A DNA stretch of 64,000 nucleotides from Hymenobacter roseosalivarius DSM 11622 (GCF_900176135.1 NZ_FWWW01000091.1:124001-188000), one strand, 5' to 3'; counted from the first letter of the stretch, positions 8,348 to 16,990 are shown. Notes: a model not told the origin generated them from the letters alone. A program made the numbers and translations.

Positions 8348-9364
8348 TCAGCGCCAGCGTACGGCGTCCATGCCCAGGGTTACGAGCAGCGCGTGCGGCA
8401 GGGTCACGACCGAAGCCACGAGTAGCGCCAGGCTTATGAAGACGGACCCGGTAGCTGCCTGCGACCAGGCTATCCCATAGAGCACCGCTAGTCCAGCCAG
8501 GCTGAGGGCTAATAAGGGCGCTGAGCGCCTAAGAAAAAAGCCTATTTCAGCCCCCAGTAGCAGCTGGCGACTGAGCAAAGGACGGCCCATGAGCTGGTTC
8601 ATCCGCAGTACGTGCTGCAGGCTGTGCCAAAACACGAAGTACACCCCCGCTGACAATAAGGGAGGAAGCACTACGAGCAAGGTGATGAGCAGTCCTGCTT
8701 CCAGCATATCAGTGCGGGCCGTGGTGCGGTGGCCCTGGCGCAGGTAGCTGGCCCAGAGCAGCAGGTGTCCGCCCGCCACAACGATGCCCAATACGAGTGC
8801 GGTTTGGGCAATAGCGGCCGGGCTGACGGGGGCCGCGCCCCCAAGGCCGAGCAGGCCGTTAATAATGGCGCGGGTTTCGTCTGCCCAGTAGTGCAGCGGC
8901 ACCGCGAATAGTAAGCCGCCCCGCATGAGGCTGTGCATGATCCAGTGGCGGCGGTGGGTGGCCAGGGCTGGGGCGTCGGCGGAGCCCCAGTGCCAAGCCG
9001 TCAGACCAAAGAAAACGGCCACGGTCACCGCCGGCTGCCACCACCATAGCAGGCCTACCAGCGCGGCCAGTCCCAGATAGCCAACTAAAAAAGCCACCCA
9101 GTAGCGCAACCGACTTTGCGTCAGGGCCGGATGGGTGACCGGCACTACAAATTGGTCGCAGGCGCCGTGGGCGACGCCCAACAGCAGGGCCCCAACCAGC
9201 AGCAGGGGCGTCAGCAGCCAGGTTGCCAGGCTGGGCACCAGCAGCCAGGCAGCTACCGCCGCCAGTACAATCAGGTAGGAAGCCCGACGCGGCACAGCGC
9301 TGCTTCCCAAAGGCAAAGCGACAGAATCAGGCAGTGACATACTTTTTCGTGCTGAGCTTTTCAT
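8348..9364 (-). CDS. blh: Brp/Blh family beta-carotene 15,15'-dioxygenase
   Basis: Blh cleaves beta-carotene into two retinal molecules in the membrane and supplies the chromophore of microbial rhodopsins. The protein is strongly hydrophobic, with about nine predicted membrane segments. The family histidines are visible in GVAHGACDQF, TAWHWGSADA, FWHSLQHVLRM and TLPHALLV. I start it at the ATG at 9364; a nearby ATG at 9340 is also possible. An open frame extends to 9472 but runs through a terminator-like hairpin, so it is not used. It lies downstream of the rhodopsin gene on the same strand, the standard rhodopsin-blh pairing. Confidence 0.88.
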   Translation of the reverse strand: MKSSARKSMSLPDSVALPLGSSAVPRRASYLIVLAAVAAWLLVPSLATWLLTPLLLVGALLLGVAHGACDQFVVPVTHPALTQSRLRYWVAFLVGYLGLAALVGLLWWWQPAVTVAVFFGLTAWHWGSADAPALATHRRHWIMHSLMRGGLLFAVPLHYWADETRAIINGLLGLGGAAPVSPAAIAQTALVLGIVVAGGHLLLWASYLRQGHRTTARTDMLEAGLLITLLVVLPPLLSAGVYFVFWHSLQHVLRMNQLMGRPLLSRQLLLGAEIGFFLRRSAPLLALSLAGLAVLYGIAWSQAATGSVFISLALLVASVVTLPHALLVTLGMDAVRWR

Positions 9365-9412
9365 ATACGTATTTCTGTCGTGGGTGCCAGAAAGTGAACA
9401 ACTCCTACTTGC

Positions 9413-9468
9413 TAAAACCTCATTTCCACCCTCCGCAAAGCCTTGTTGGAAGTGGAAATGAGGTTTTA
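9413..9468. terminator. 17-bp hairpin between rhodopsin and blh
   Basis: Bases 9413-9429 and 9452-9468 are perfect reverse complements with a 22-base loop. The stem has A/T-rich outer ends. It could stop or attenuate rhodopsin transcription before blh, or separate the two units. Confidence 0.65.
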
Positions 9469-9558
9469 ACATGCAAGGATAACTAGCTGGAGCACTGGTT
9501 TTTCAGCATAGCAGGCGCTATTGCCAAACCCAGCTGCCGCCAGCGCAGAAGGCAGCAA

Positions 9559-10326
9559 CTAAGCAGTGGGAGCCAGCTCACGCACGGCTGCCGCGCTCTT
9601 GCCCGACGCGGCAATGCCATACACCACCAGGCCAAATCCGATTTTGTTGATGGCATCGGCGATATTATAAAACAAGTCAACACTGGATGCCTGCCAACCC
9701 AAGCCCGTGTTCAGCCAGCCTCCCTGCATGCACATGTAGCCGATAGGGTAGATGGCCCATCCCACCAAAACAAACTAGGCCAGCGCCCGGATGCCTTTGA
9801 TAACAATCGCGTCGCCGGTTTTGCTAGCCAGCTGGGCTACTTCCCCGAACCAGGCAGTATACAGGATGTACACATATCCCAGCGTTGACAAGGACCCCCA
9901 CAACACAGAATGCCCCGTGGTGCCGTCCGCGAAGGCCTCGCCGATGTACCCCGTTACCAGCATAAAGACAGAGGCCGCAATGAGCTTCCACAGCAAGCTG
10001 ATGCGGGCCCCCGCCGCCTTGGTCAGCAAGTAAAACTCCACGCACATCAAGGGCACCGTAAGCGTCCAGTCGATGTAGCGCAGAGCCGTGGGCGTTTTAC
10101 CCGTTGCCAGGTAATAATCCCGCATGTAGTAATAGTGGATGGCCGCAATGCCCGTAATCAGCCCGGACACCAATAGCGAAAGTTTCCATTTACCTTCTAC
10201 ACTCCCGCGCTCCGCGAAGAAAAACACGGAGGCGGCCAGCATGGCCATGTAGCCCATGAAGAAAGTAAAGGCAATCGGGTCATCAACCCGAATATCTACC
10301 AGCCCGAACAATGAAGTTGTCTGCAT
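9559..10326 (-). pseudogene. Proteorhodopsin-like proton pump, interrupted by an in-frame TAG
   Basis: The first 183 residues cover helices A-E. Helix C reads RYIDWTLTVPLMCVEFY, giving the DTE set (proton acceptor Asp, Thr, donor Glu) of proton-pumping rhodopsins, and Met at the spectral-tuning site, typical of green-absorbing Bacteroidota pumps. The helix B histidine is present (IHYYYMRD). A single TAG at 9775-9777 then stops the frame. The same frame continues with helix F (GWAIYPIGYM) and helix G (DAINKIGFGL), whose retinal-binding Lys is codon 9643-9645, to a normal stop at 9559. The truncated product lacks that lysine and cannot bind retinal covalently. Read through, the length (255 codons) is normal. 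A recent nonsense mutation or a sequencing error are the two explanations. Confidence 0.88.
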
Positions 10327-10540
10327 TTTGTTGAGGTTTTTAAGTTAAAAGGTTAAACAAGATGCATATATATTTAACAATTGTTTGCATGGTAGGTAAG
10401 TAAATATTTGCGTCTAACTAGTTGACCCTCTAGGAAGTAAAAAGTGTCACTGAGGAGCTTGTATCGCAGCTGGGCAACAAGGCGGCTAGCAGCAGATACT
10501 ATATAGGATCGGACAACGAAACGATAGTATGCTTTAACAA
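10327..10540. promoter_or_regulatory. A/T-rich region upstream of rhodopsin
   Basis: This 5' region holds no gene. It is much richer in A/T than its surroundings near the rhodopsin start. It contains the 10-base palindrome AACAATTGTT (10376-10385). On the minus strand it has two TTGTT(T)AA units about 20 bases apart, which could be part of a regulated promoter. No exact Bacteroidota -33/-7 pair is clear. Confidence 0.35.
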
Positions 10541-10575
10541 AAAAAGCCCCCCAGAACTGCTCTGGGGGGCTTTTT
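10541..10575. terminator. 15-bp stem bidirectional terminator
   Basis: Bases 10541-10555 pair perfectly with 10561-10575 over a 5-base loop. The stem is C6/G6 with A5 and T5 outer runs. It follows the M2 peptidase on the minus strand and is made from two facing copies of the dispersed 12-mer. Confidence 0.88.
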
Positions 10576-10645
10576 GCTAATGACTTTTCGGGCAGCTACG
10601 CAGAAGGGCAGCTGAAACCAGCACGGCAAGAGTGCCTGCGCTATG

Positions 10646-12490
10646 CTACATCGTGTACTTGCGCCCTTTGTTCTGTGCTTTCAGATACGCCATCAGCGGC
10701 TGGAAATAATCGACCATGGCGCGGGCCGAAAGGTCTTCGCCGGTCTTCTCTTTCAGCACCGTGCGCCAGTCTTTGCTGGCACCGGGGCGCATGATGTCGG
10801 CCAGGAAAGTGCCTACTTCCTTGCTGCCGTAGTAGTTGGTGGCGTGCGGGTCCTGCTTCAGTATCTTCCGGGCAATGTGGTCGTGGAGCTGGAACAGGAT
10901 GACGTAGGAAAGCGCATAGTCGTAGTACTGGGCCGGGTCGTCGTTGATGTGGGTTTTGGTAGCCGGGTCGAGGAAGTTTTCGCCGCGGGTGGTGGGCGGT
11001 GTAATCCCCTGATACTTCTTCACCAGCTCCCACCACTTCGCGTTGAGCTGGTCGGGGGGCAAATTCTCGGCGTAGAAGCTGTTTTCCCATTCACTCATCA
11101 CCCCCGAGGCGAACGGCAGGAAGGTCACGTAGTTGAGCGCTTCCTTGAGCAGGGTTTGGGTCTGGTCGGTTTTAGCGGTGGCGGGTATCAGGTTCAGGCC
11201 CACCAGAAACGGCTTCTGGGTGGCCGCCAGGCCCATCAGGCTGCCCATGGCCTCGTGGTAGGCGCGGTTGGCCCCGGCGCGCAGCAGTACCGGCACCTCG
11301 GGGTTGGTATAGGTCAGGAAATAGTAGATGTGGCCCAGCTCGTGGTGAGTGGTTTCGTACCACTCCGTGTTGGGCTCCACGCTCATCAGGCTGCGCACGT
11401 CGTTTTCCAGGTCGATGTGCCAGGCCGAGGCATGGTTGTTCTTCTTGTAATTAACCCCGGCGGGCAGGGGGTACAGGCTGCTCTTTTCGTAGAAGCTGGG
11501 AGGTAAAGCACTGAAGCCCAAACTCTGGTAGAAGCGCTCGGCCTGCTTTACCTGCCACTCCGCGCCTTTTTTGGCCAATACCGCGTCTAGGTTAATGCCT
11601 TTCACGTCCACCATGGCGCTCCAGTCCTGGCCCCAGCGGTTGGGCAGCCAGTGGGCGGGCAGGTAGTCGGGCACCTGCTTCTGGCCGTATTTTTTGGCCA
11701 ATTCGTAGCGGGCGTAGGTGTGCAGCTCGCGGTAGAGCGGGCGCAGCTCCTCGTTGAGCTGGCGCACGAGCTGCATCATTTCCTCGCGGGTAAGGCCGTA
11801 ATCGGAGGCCTGATAGGTGAAATAATCGGGGTAGCCGAGCGCCTTCACGGTTTCGTTGCGCAGGTCGCGCAGATTGAGTAATCCTTCTTTCAGCGTCGGC
11901 CCAATAGCTTTGCTCGCTTCCCAGGCGGCCTGGCGCCTGGCCGGGTTTTTCTCCTTGCGCAGTACCTCGTCAATGTCGTTGGTCGTCACCGACTTGCCCT
12001 GGTACTTGTAGTCGAAGCCGTAGAGCTTTTCCACTTGGGCGGTTTCGGCCTTGATGCGGCGCGTGACGACGTCGGCAATGGTCTGGGGCGAGTTAGCGGC
12101 ATTGTAAAGCGCGGCTTTCAACTGCTTGATCTGCAATTCGCTTAGCTCCGCTTGGTGCTCCAATAGCCCCCGCAGGCGAGCAATGTTTTCGGTGCTGCCG
12201 GTGAAGGCGGCCATGGCCTGATTGGCGCGGGCCGTAGCAGCGGCGTTGGTCGTGTCGCCGGCCACGATGTGGGTATTCGAGCGCCACTCCGCCTCTTGCG
12301 ACTGCGTATACAGGCGCTGATATTCAGTGGAATAGCCTTGCAAAAACTCCTGAGCCTGCGCGCGGTAGTCGGGTTTGGGTGGGATGGCCGGCGTTTCGGC
12401 GGCACTAGTGGCGCTGGGGGGCGTTTTGGCGGTGGGCGCGCAGGCCGCCAGCGCGGCGACCGTGAGGAGGGGGAGAAGAGTTTTTTTCAT
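10646..12490 (-). CDS. M2 family zinc peptidyl-dipeptidase lipoprotein (ACE-like)
   Basis: This large secreted metallopeptidase resembles angiotensin-converting-enzyme-type dipeptidyl carboxypeptidases, which release dipeptides from C-termini. The zinc motif is THHELGHIYYF, and the third ligand Glu lies in AYHEAMGSLM after the family-typical LLRAGAN. The product starts at the ATG at 12490 with a lipoprotein signal (MKKTLLPLLTVAALAAC), so it should be lipid-anchored in the periplasm or outer membrane. An upstream in-frame start at 12532 would extend it by 14 residues and overlap the toxin gene; I reject it because it buries the signal peptide. At about 614 residues it matches bacterial M2 enzymes. 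It ends before a strong terminator. Confidence 0.92.
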   Translation of the reverse strand: MKKTLLPLLTVAALAACAPTAKTPPSATSAAETPAIPPKPDYRAQAQEFLQGYSTEYQRLYTQSQEAEWRSNTHIVAGDTTNAAATARANQAMAAFTGSTENIARLRGLLEHQAELSELQIKQLKAALYNAANSPQTIADVVTRRIKAETAQVEKLYGFDYKYQGKSVTTNDIDEVLRKEKNPARRQAAWEASKAIGPTLKEGLLNLRDLRNETVKALGYPDYFTYQASDYGLTREEMMQLVRQLNEELRPLYRELHTYARYELAKKYGQKQVPDYLPAHWLPNRWGQDWSAMVDVKGINLDAVLAKKGAEWQVKQAERFYQSLGFSALPPSFYEKSSLYPLPAGVNYKKNNHASAWHIDLENDVRSLMSVEPNTEWYETTHHELGHIYYFLTYTNPEVPVLLRAGANRAYHEAMGSLMGLAATQKPFLVGLNLIPATAKTDQTQTLLKEALNYVTFLPFASGVMSEWENSFYAENLPPDQLNAKWWELVKKYQGITPPTTRGENFLDPATKTHINDDPAQYYDYALSYVILFQLHDHIARKILKQDPHATNYYGSKEVGTFLADIMRPGASKDWRTVLKEKTGEDLSARAMVDYFQPLMAYLKAQNKGRKYTM

Positions 12491-12500
12491 TAACACAAAG

Positions 12501-12896
12501 CTAAAAATCCCGCCGAATAGAATACGCGTCAAACTTCCCGTCGCTGCTCGGCAGCGTTAAGTCGTCGGTGAGGGCCTGGGCAATAAGCAGGCGGTCGAAC
12601 GGGTCGCGGTGGCCGTTGGCGGGAAACGGCAACTGACTTAGGCGCAGAATGTGGCGCGGCTCGATGGGCAAATGCTGAAGGCCCGCTTGCCGGGCATCCT
12701 GAATCAGAGCTTGAAGGGGAACTGCTTCCGGCAGCCTGCCAATGCTGATTTTAATGGCTACTTCCCACCAGCTCGCGGCGCTTACCCAGCAGCGGTAGTT
12801 TAGATTAATGATCAAATCATTCAGGTGATAGGATAGTCGGGGGCTGCCGGTCTGCCACCATAGCAGTGTGTGCGTATCGAGGAGAAACTCGCGCAT
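12501..12896 (-). CDS. PIN domain toxin of a type II toxin-antitoxin pair
   Basis: This 131-residue VapC-like RNase carries PIN acidic residues: the N-terminal Asp in LLDTHTLLWW, the Glu in WWEVAIK, and Asp residues in HRDPFDRLLIAQA. The sequence style (DTHTLLWW, KISIGRLP) is that of the COG3744 group. Its ATG overlaps the antitoxin stop by one base (TGATG), which indicates translational coupling. It ends 10 bases before the M2 peptidase start. RNA cleavage is inferred from the family. Confidence 0.9.
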   Translation of the reverse strand: MREFLLDTHTLLWWQTGSPRLSYHLNDLIINLNYRCWVSAASWWEVAIKISIGRLPEAVPLQALIQDARQAGLQHLPIEPRHILRLSQLPFPANGHRDPFDRLLIAQALTDDLTLPSSDGKFDAYSIRRDF

Positions 12897-13132
12897 CAGA
12901 TATAGTCCTTAAAATCTTCCAAGGGTTCATCGAAGTCATCGGGAACCGTAAACTGCCCTTTGAATCTACCAAAGCCGGCTTTGCGGGCCGCGGCTATTTG
13001 CTCTGCGGTGGCTGGCGGGGCGGTGGCCTTCCGCTGGCGCTGGGCCAGGAAATCCACGAAATAGGCCACTTCCTGCTGCAAGTCGGCAGGCAGGGTTTCC
13101 AAAGTCTGAAGAATATGCTGCGCGTGTGTCAT
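12896..13132 (-). CDS. DUF2281-type antitoxin
   Basis: This 78-residue protein resembles DUF2281 antitoxin-like proteins, with QTLETLPADLQQEVAYFVDFL near the start and an acidic, disordered C-terminal tail (DDFDEPLEDFKDYI) that could wrap the toxin. It comes first in the pair, as usual, and its stop overlaps the toxin ATG. It probably neutralises the PIN RNase and autoregulates the operon; neither has been tested here. Confidence 0.82.
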   Translation of the reverse strand: MTHAQHILQTLETLPADLQQEVAYFVDFLAQRQRKATAPPATAEQIAAARKAGFGRFKGQFTVPDDFDEPLEDFKDYI

Positions 13133-13228
13133 TACGAAAGCAAGATACAGATTCGGGGGTTGGTTCTTTGCTAACTCAGCAACTGGCTACGGAGTTTCAG
13201 GGGGCTTTTTTTCCTCCTTCCAGCTATG

Positions 13229-14170
13229 TTACGCCGCCTGTTCCCGCAGTAAATGACACTCCTTGTACTTCTTGCCGCTGCCGCACGGGCACGGGTCGTT
13301 GCGGCCAAACTTGCGCCGCCCGCGCAGCGTCTTGAGCCATTCGCGCGGGTCGGTGGCCAGACACAGAAAGCGCTTCTTGGGGTTCTGGCGCAGGGCGCGG
13401 GTGAGCAATTGATATAACTCGGGGTGGTTTTCCTGGAGCTTCTTGGGCTTCTCGAAGAAGTACTCCGTCACGACCGCGAAGAACTCGGCTTCGTTGGTGC
13501 CGGCGTAGGAGTTGATGTCGGACTTCCCATCGCGGATGGCTTCGATTTCACGCTGCATTACCTCGGCCCAGGGCTGAAGCAGCTCGGAGGACAAAGCCAG
13601 GGAGGGTACGCCGTCGATGACCCCGTCGGCCTGGTCGAGCAGGTGGGCAAACTCGTGGATGCCCACGTTTTGCTTGTCCAGCGAATCCTTAAAGCCCTGC
13701 TCCAAAGAGGCCTTAGAAAGATGCATGTAATGAGAGGTTTGGAAGTTGCGCACGCTGCCCAACAGCTGGCCCTGCATGGGCGCGGTTTCCGTGTTCGGGT
13801 CGCGGGGCTCGCGCCAGGCATCAGGCACAATAAGTACCTCACTCAGGTTGCCGTATTCCCATTCCGGAAAGCCAAAAACGGGAATGATGGCCGAGGCCGC
13901 CACCAGCACCCGCGTGGTGTCGTCTACTTCGGTCTGGACGCCGGTGATAAGGATTTGGGCCAGAAAAACCTGTACGGCTTTCTCAAAGCGCTGCTTCTCA
14001 TTTTTGGTAAGAGAAAGGTAGAAGGCCACACGCTCCATCAGAATGCGTCGCCACTCAACGGAGAATTCTTCGGCCAGCGCCGCGCTTCGCACGCGCGAAT
14101 CGCGGGTAATATAGCGGTAGAAAAGAAAGATAAGGCCGCCGATAATGGCCAGAAATATAGCGTAGCTCAT
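13229..14170 (-). CDS. MtfA-like zinc peptidase with C-terminal SEC-C zinc finger
   Basis: The N-terminus holds one membrane segment (about residues 3-20). A DgsA anti-repressor/MtfA-type domain follows, with the zinc motif [10 protein letters not shown] and the downstream acidic stretch [17 protein letters not shown]. The C-terminus is a SEC-C motif, [16 protein letters not shown], a small zinc finger also found at the end of SecA. The fusion of MtfA and SEC-C occurs in many Bacteroidota proteins. It is expected to be a membrane-anchored protease; the substrate is unknown. The ATG at 14170 is well placed before the membrane helix. Confidence 0.9.
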   Translation of the reverse strand: MSYAIFLAIIGGLIFLFYRYITRDSRVRSAALAEEFSVEWRRILMERVAFYLSLTKNEKQRFEKAVQVFLAQILITGVQTEVDDTTRVLVAASAIIPVFGFPEWEYGNLSEVLIVPDAWREPRDPNTETAPMQGQLLGSVRNFQTSHYMHLSKASLEQGFKDSLDKQNVGIHEFAHLLDQADGVIDGVPSLALSSELLQPWAEVMQREIEAIRDGKSDINSYAGTNEAEFFAVVTEYFFEKPKKLQENHPELYQLLTRALRQNPKKRFLCLATDPREWLKTLRGRRKFGRNDPCPCGSGKKYKECHLLREQAA

Positions 14171-14317
14171 GAGGTTTTAAGCAAAGAAACAGGCCTCATG
14201 TACGCAGGAGCAGCTATAATAGCTAAGCTGGGGGGCTTTTTTCTACCTGCTTAGAACCAGATTTCCACAAAAATCCGCAGGGGTACAACATAATGAGCCT
14301 CAGCACCTACCTGATTC

Positions 14318-14968
14318 TTAGTCGCACAGGGTTGGCAGGTCAGGATTCTGAGCAAAGTCCAGCATTTGCTCCAGCTGGGATAGCGTTACCCGGTCGGTGG
14401 ATAAGGGCAGATGGCGCAATTCCGCGCGCTGAACCCAGCGCACACCCGCCGTTTCGGGCGTATCGGCTTGCAGACTGCCACCTGTTATCTCGCACAGCAC
14501 GAATGCTTTATATACGTACCAAGGCTGCGGCGGGTGCGGGTGCCGCTTCTTGTCGAGCAGGGCCAGCAGGCGCACCGCCTGGGTTTCCAGTCCTGTTTCT
14601 TCCCAGGCTTCCTTCATGGCCACCTCGAAGGGCGTGTAGCCCACATCGGCCCAGCCGCCGGGCAACGTCCAGCGGTTTTGGTCTATCTTTTCCTGCACCA
14701 TCAGGATTTCCTCGGTGCCGCGAAACAGCACCGCCCGCACATCTACTTTAGGAGTAGCATAGCCGGCTTCGTTGGCAAACAAGGTATTCAGCTTCGCCAC
14801 GGGTTCGTCGGTCAGGCTGGCCATCAGCTGAAGGCTGAGCGCGTGCACTTCCTGGTAGCGATCTGCGTCGAAGGCATTGGGCGCATAGGCTAGGCCTACC
14901 TGGGCCAATGCCTGCAAGCGCTGGGCAACAGCAAGCCAGTCGGTAGCGGTCATATTAAGGTGGTTCAT
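14318..14968 (-). CDS. NUDIX hydrolase with N-terminal helical domain
   Basis: Nudix enzymes hydrolyse nucleoside diphosphates linked to another group. The N-terminal 60 residues are the helical extension seen in the ADP-ribose/ADP-sugar branch. The Nudix box is LPGGWADVGYTPFEVAMKEA followed by WEETGL. The metal-binding EExG core is intact, while the first Glu of the box is Tyr and the Arg before the core is Lys. The active site is therefore slightly altered but probably works. Length is 216 residues. The alternative ATG at 14953 would drop five residues. It appears monocistronic. Confidence 0.88.
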   Translation of the reverse strand: MNHLNMTATDWLAVAQRLQALAQVGLAYAPNAFDADRYQEVHALSLQLMASLTDEPVAKLNTLFANEAGYATPKVDVRAVLFRGTEEILMVQEKIDQNRWTLPGGWADVGYTPFEVAMKEAWEETGLETQAVRLLALLDKKRHPHPPQPWYVYKAFVLCEITGGSLQADTPETAGVRWVQRAELRHLPLSTDRVTLSQLEQMLDFAQNPDLPTLCD

Positions 14969-15004
14969 CTACTTCCGAATCGCCTTTAGACCTAGCTATG
15001 GGTT

Positions 15005-15334
15005 CTAAAGCTCCGGCAAGAAAGGCTGCAGTCGCTCCCTAAGCAACTCTTGAAGCATTGGGTCTTGAAATTGATAATTGTCGGGGATGCGCAAACAGAT
15101 GACGGGCTTGCCGGCCAGCTGGGGGGCAAATTTGGCCCGCAGGCGGTCGGTGTGGCGGCGCTCCATCACGAAAATGATATCAGCCCAGCCCAGATGCCCG
15201 GCCGTAACGCGCACCCTAGCGCCCGGCTCGGTGCCGGCACCGAGCCGGGCGCTAGGGTGCGCGTTACGGCCGGGCAGGCGCTCAGCGGTGAGACCGCGCC
15301 AGCGGTTCTGGCTACAGATAAAGAGGATCTTCAT
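15005..15334 (-). CDS. Low-molecular-weight protein tyrosine phosphatase-like protein, rewritten by a palindrome
   Basis: The protein begins MKILFICSQNRWRG and ends IPDNYQFQDPMLQELL, matching the roughly 110-residue LMW-PTP-like family of Bacteroidota and proteobacteria. The phosphate loop keeps Cys-X5-Arg (CSQNRWR), but the next residue, normally Ser/Thr, is Gly, and the usual SPTAE reads GLTAE. The segment between AERL and GTEPGARV is an exact reverse-complement copy of the following coding segment (see the 82-bp palindrome), yet the frame and length are preserved. I start at the ATG at 15334 because the family begins MKILF; the longer frame to 15391 adds 19 unrelated residues. Activity is doubtful. 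Confidence 0.75.
   Translation of the reverse strand: MKILFICSQNRWRGLTAERLPGRNAHPSARLGAGTEPGARVRVTAGHLGWADIIFVMERRHTDRLRAKFAPQLAGKPVICLRIPDNYQFQDPMLQELLRERLQPFLPEL
15195..15276. repeat. 82-bp perfect palindrome inside a coding region
   Basis: Bases 15195-15235 and 15236-15276 are exact reverse complements with no spacer (centre GTGCCGGCAC). As a result both strands encode the same peptide, GRNAHPSARLGAGTEPGARV, across the centre. It lies fully within the phosphatase-like gene. Confidence 0.93.
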
Positions 15335-15418
15335 ACTACGCAACCCTAGATTTCCGCTTGAAGAAACGTTGGGAAGCTTCACGCTACACACAACGATTCC
15401 CCAAGCCGGAGCTTAGGC

Positions 15419-16801
15419 CTACATCACCACCGACACCCGAATCTTGCGGCCTTTAATCTTTGCGCCGGTTACCCGCTGAACTACATCCTGAGCGTGCTGG
15501 CGCGGCACAGCTACGTAGCTGTAGTGGTCAAATACCTCAATATGGCCAACAGACTCGCGCTCCAGGCCGCCGTGGGCCACAAACGTACCAACCAAATCGT
15601 GGGCACTCACCTTGTCCTTGCGGCCAGCGGATACGTGTAGGGTCACGTTTTCGGGGCGGGGAGCTTTGGGCGCGGCGGGGGGCAGAGCCGGCGCGTGCAT
15701 AGTCTTCCACTTGATGCTTTCCGCCACGGGCCACTTCTGCACATGGTTTTGCTCGTGGGGCGTGGCCAGAATATGGGCCGTACCCACGGCGCCGGCGCGG
15801 GCTGTGCGGCCGGCGCGGTGCTGGAAAGAGTCGGCTTTGTCGGGGGCGTCGTACTGGATAACAGTGTCGAGGGCGGTTACGTCGAGTCCGCGGGCGGCTA
15901 CGTCGGTAGCGACAAGGGCCTGGGCCGAGCCGTTGCGCAGCTTCATCAGAGCTTTGTCGCGCTCGGGCTGGGGCATTTTACCGTGCAATATTTCGGCGGC
16001 CACGCCCCGGCCCACCAGAAAGCGGGCCAGCTCCTCGCACCGGTCGCGGGTGTTGCAGAAAATGAGGGCGCGGCCGGTTTCGGGCTGATGCAGCAGGTGG
16101 AGCAGGGCGGCGGGCTTTTTCTCAATGGGTCCTACCTGGCCCAGCAAGGTCAGGTTTTCGGGCAGTTCATCCGTATCCTGGCCGGCGTTTACCACCCGTG
16201 GCCGGGTAAGGTTGGCCCGAATCAGGTTCAGGACTTTATCCGACATCGTGGCCGAAAACAGCATGGTCTGGCGGCGGCGGGGCAGGCGCTTAATGATTTC
16301 GACCAGCTCATCCTGAAAACCCAGCTCCAGCAGCTTATCAGCTTCATCTAGAATCAGGGTTTTGAGCTGATTGGGAATAATCGTGCGCCGCTCTAGGTGG
16401 TCGAGCAGGCGGCCCGGCGTGGCCACTACTACGTGGGGTGTTTGCTTCAGCGACTGGGTTTCCTCGCGCATGGCGTGGCCGCCGTAAAAGGCCGTTACGC
16501 GCAGATTTGGCAGATATTTGCCGAGTTTTTTGAGGGCGTCGCGCACTTGCAGGGCCAGCTCGCGGGCGGGCACCAGCACCAGGATTTGCATGGTGTCCTG
16601 GGTCACGTCGATGTGCTGGAGCACGGACAGGCCGTAGGCGGCGGTTTTGCCCGAGCCGGTAGGGGCCTGCCCGGCTACGTCCTGCCCGGCCAGCGCCATC
16701 GGAATAACTTCGGCCTGCACGGGCGTGGGAGCGGTAAAATTCAGCTCTTCGAGGGCCTGGAGCAGCGGCGGCGCGAGGCCGAGGTCAGAAAAAGAAGTCA
16801 T
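15419..16801 (-). CDS. dbpA: DEAD-box RNA helicase with DbpA-type RNA-binding domain
   Basis: DbpA-type helicases act in 50S ribosome assembly and bind 23S rRNA hairpin 92 through their C-terminal domain. The Q motif (FTAPTPVQAEVIP), Walker A APTGSGKTAA, the DEAD motif as LDEADKL, SAT (FSATMSD) and HRAGRTARAG are all present. The last 75 residues (NVTLHVSAGRKDKVSAHDLV onward) match the DbpA/CsdA RNA-binding fold. I use the ATG at 16801, giving MTSFSDLGL, because the upstream extension to 16855 lacks family similarity. Length of about 460 residues equals E. coli DbpA. Confidence 0.9.
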   Translation of the reverse strand: MTSFSDLGLAPPLLQALEELNFTAPTPVQAEVIPMALAGQDVAGQAPTGSGKTAAYGLSVLQHIDVTQDTMQILVLVPARELALQVRDALKKLGKYLPNLRVTAFYGGHAMREETQSLKQTPHVVVATPGRLLDHLERRTIIPNQLKTLILDEADKLLELGFQDELVEIIKRLPRRRQTMLFSATMSDKVLNLIRANLTRPRVVNAGQDTDELPENLTLLGQVGPIEKKPAALLHLLHQPETGRALIFCNTRDRCEELARFLVGRGVAAEILHGKMPQPERDKALMKLRNGSAQALVATDVAARGLDVTALDTVIQYDAPDKADSFQHRAGRTARAGAVGTAHILATPHEQNHVQKWPVAESIKWKTMHAPALPPAAPKAPRPENVTLHVSAGRKDKVSAHDLVGTFVAHGGLERESVGHIEVFDHYSYVAVPRQHAQDVVQRVTGAKIKGRKIRVSVVM

Positions 16802-16990
16802 AGAAAGCACAAAAGGATACCACAAAGGTAGGCAGCCCGCGGGCAGTAGCCGCAACCCTTTGGGCGGCGCCCCGTACCTGCGCTCCGTACCTTTGCTCCG
16901 GCAGATGCATCACCTGCCAACAAAAAAGCCCCCCAGCCGCTCTAAATGTCAGCTTAACAGTCCCGGCGGCCCTGGATTCACCCGCGTAGC

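Noticed and set aside
9365-9472. N-terminal extension of the blh frame
   Set aside because: It reads through the stem of a perfect hairpin and has no similarity to the Blh family.
15050-15349. Plus-strand frame overlapping the phosphatase-like gene
   Set aside because: Its only family-like peptide is the palindrome read from the other strand, so it is a direct consequence of the inverted repeat.
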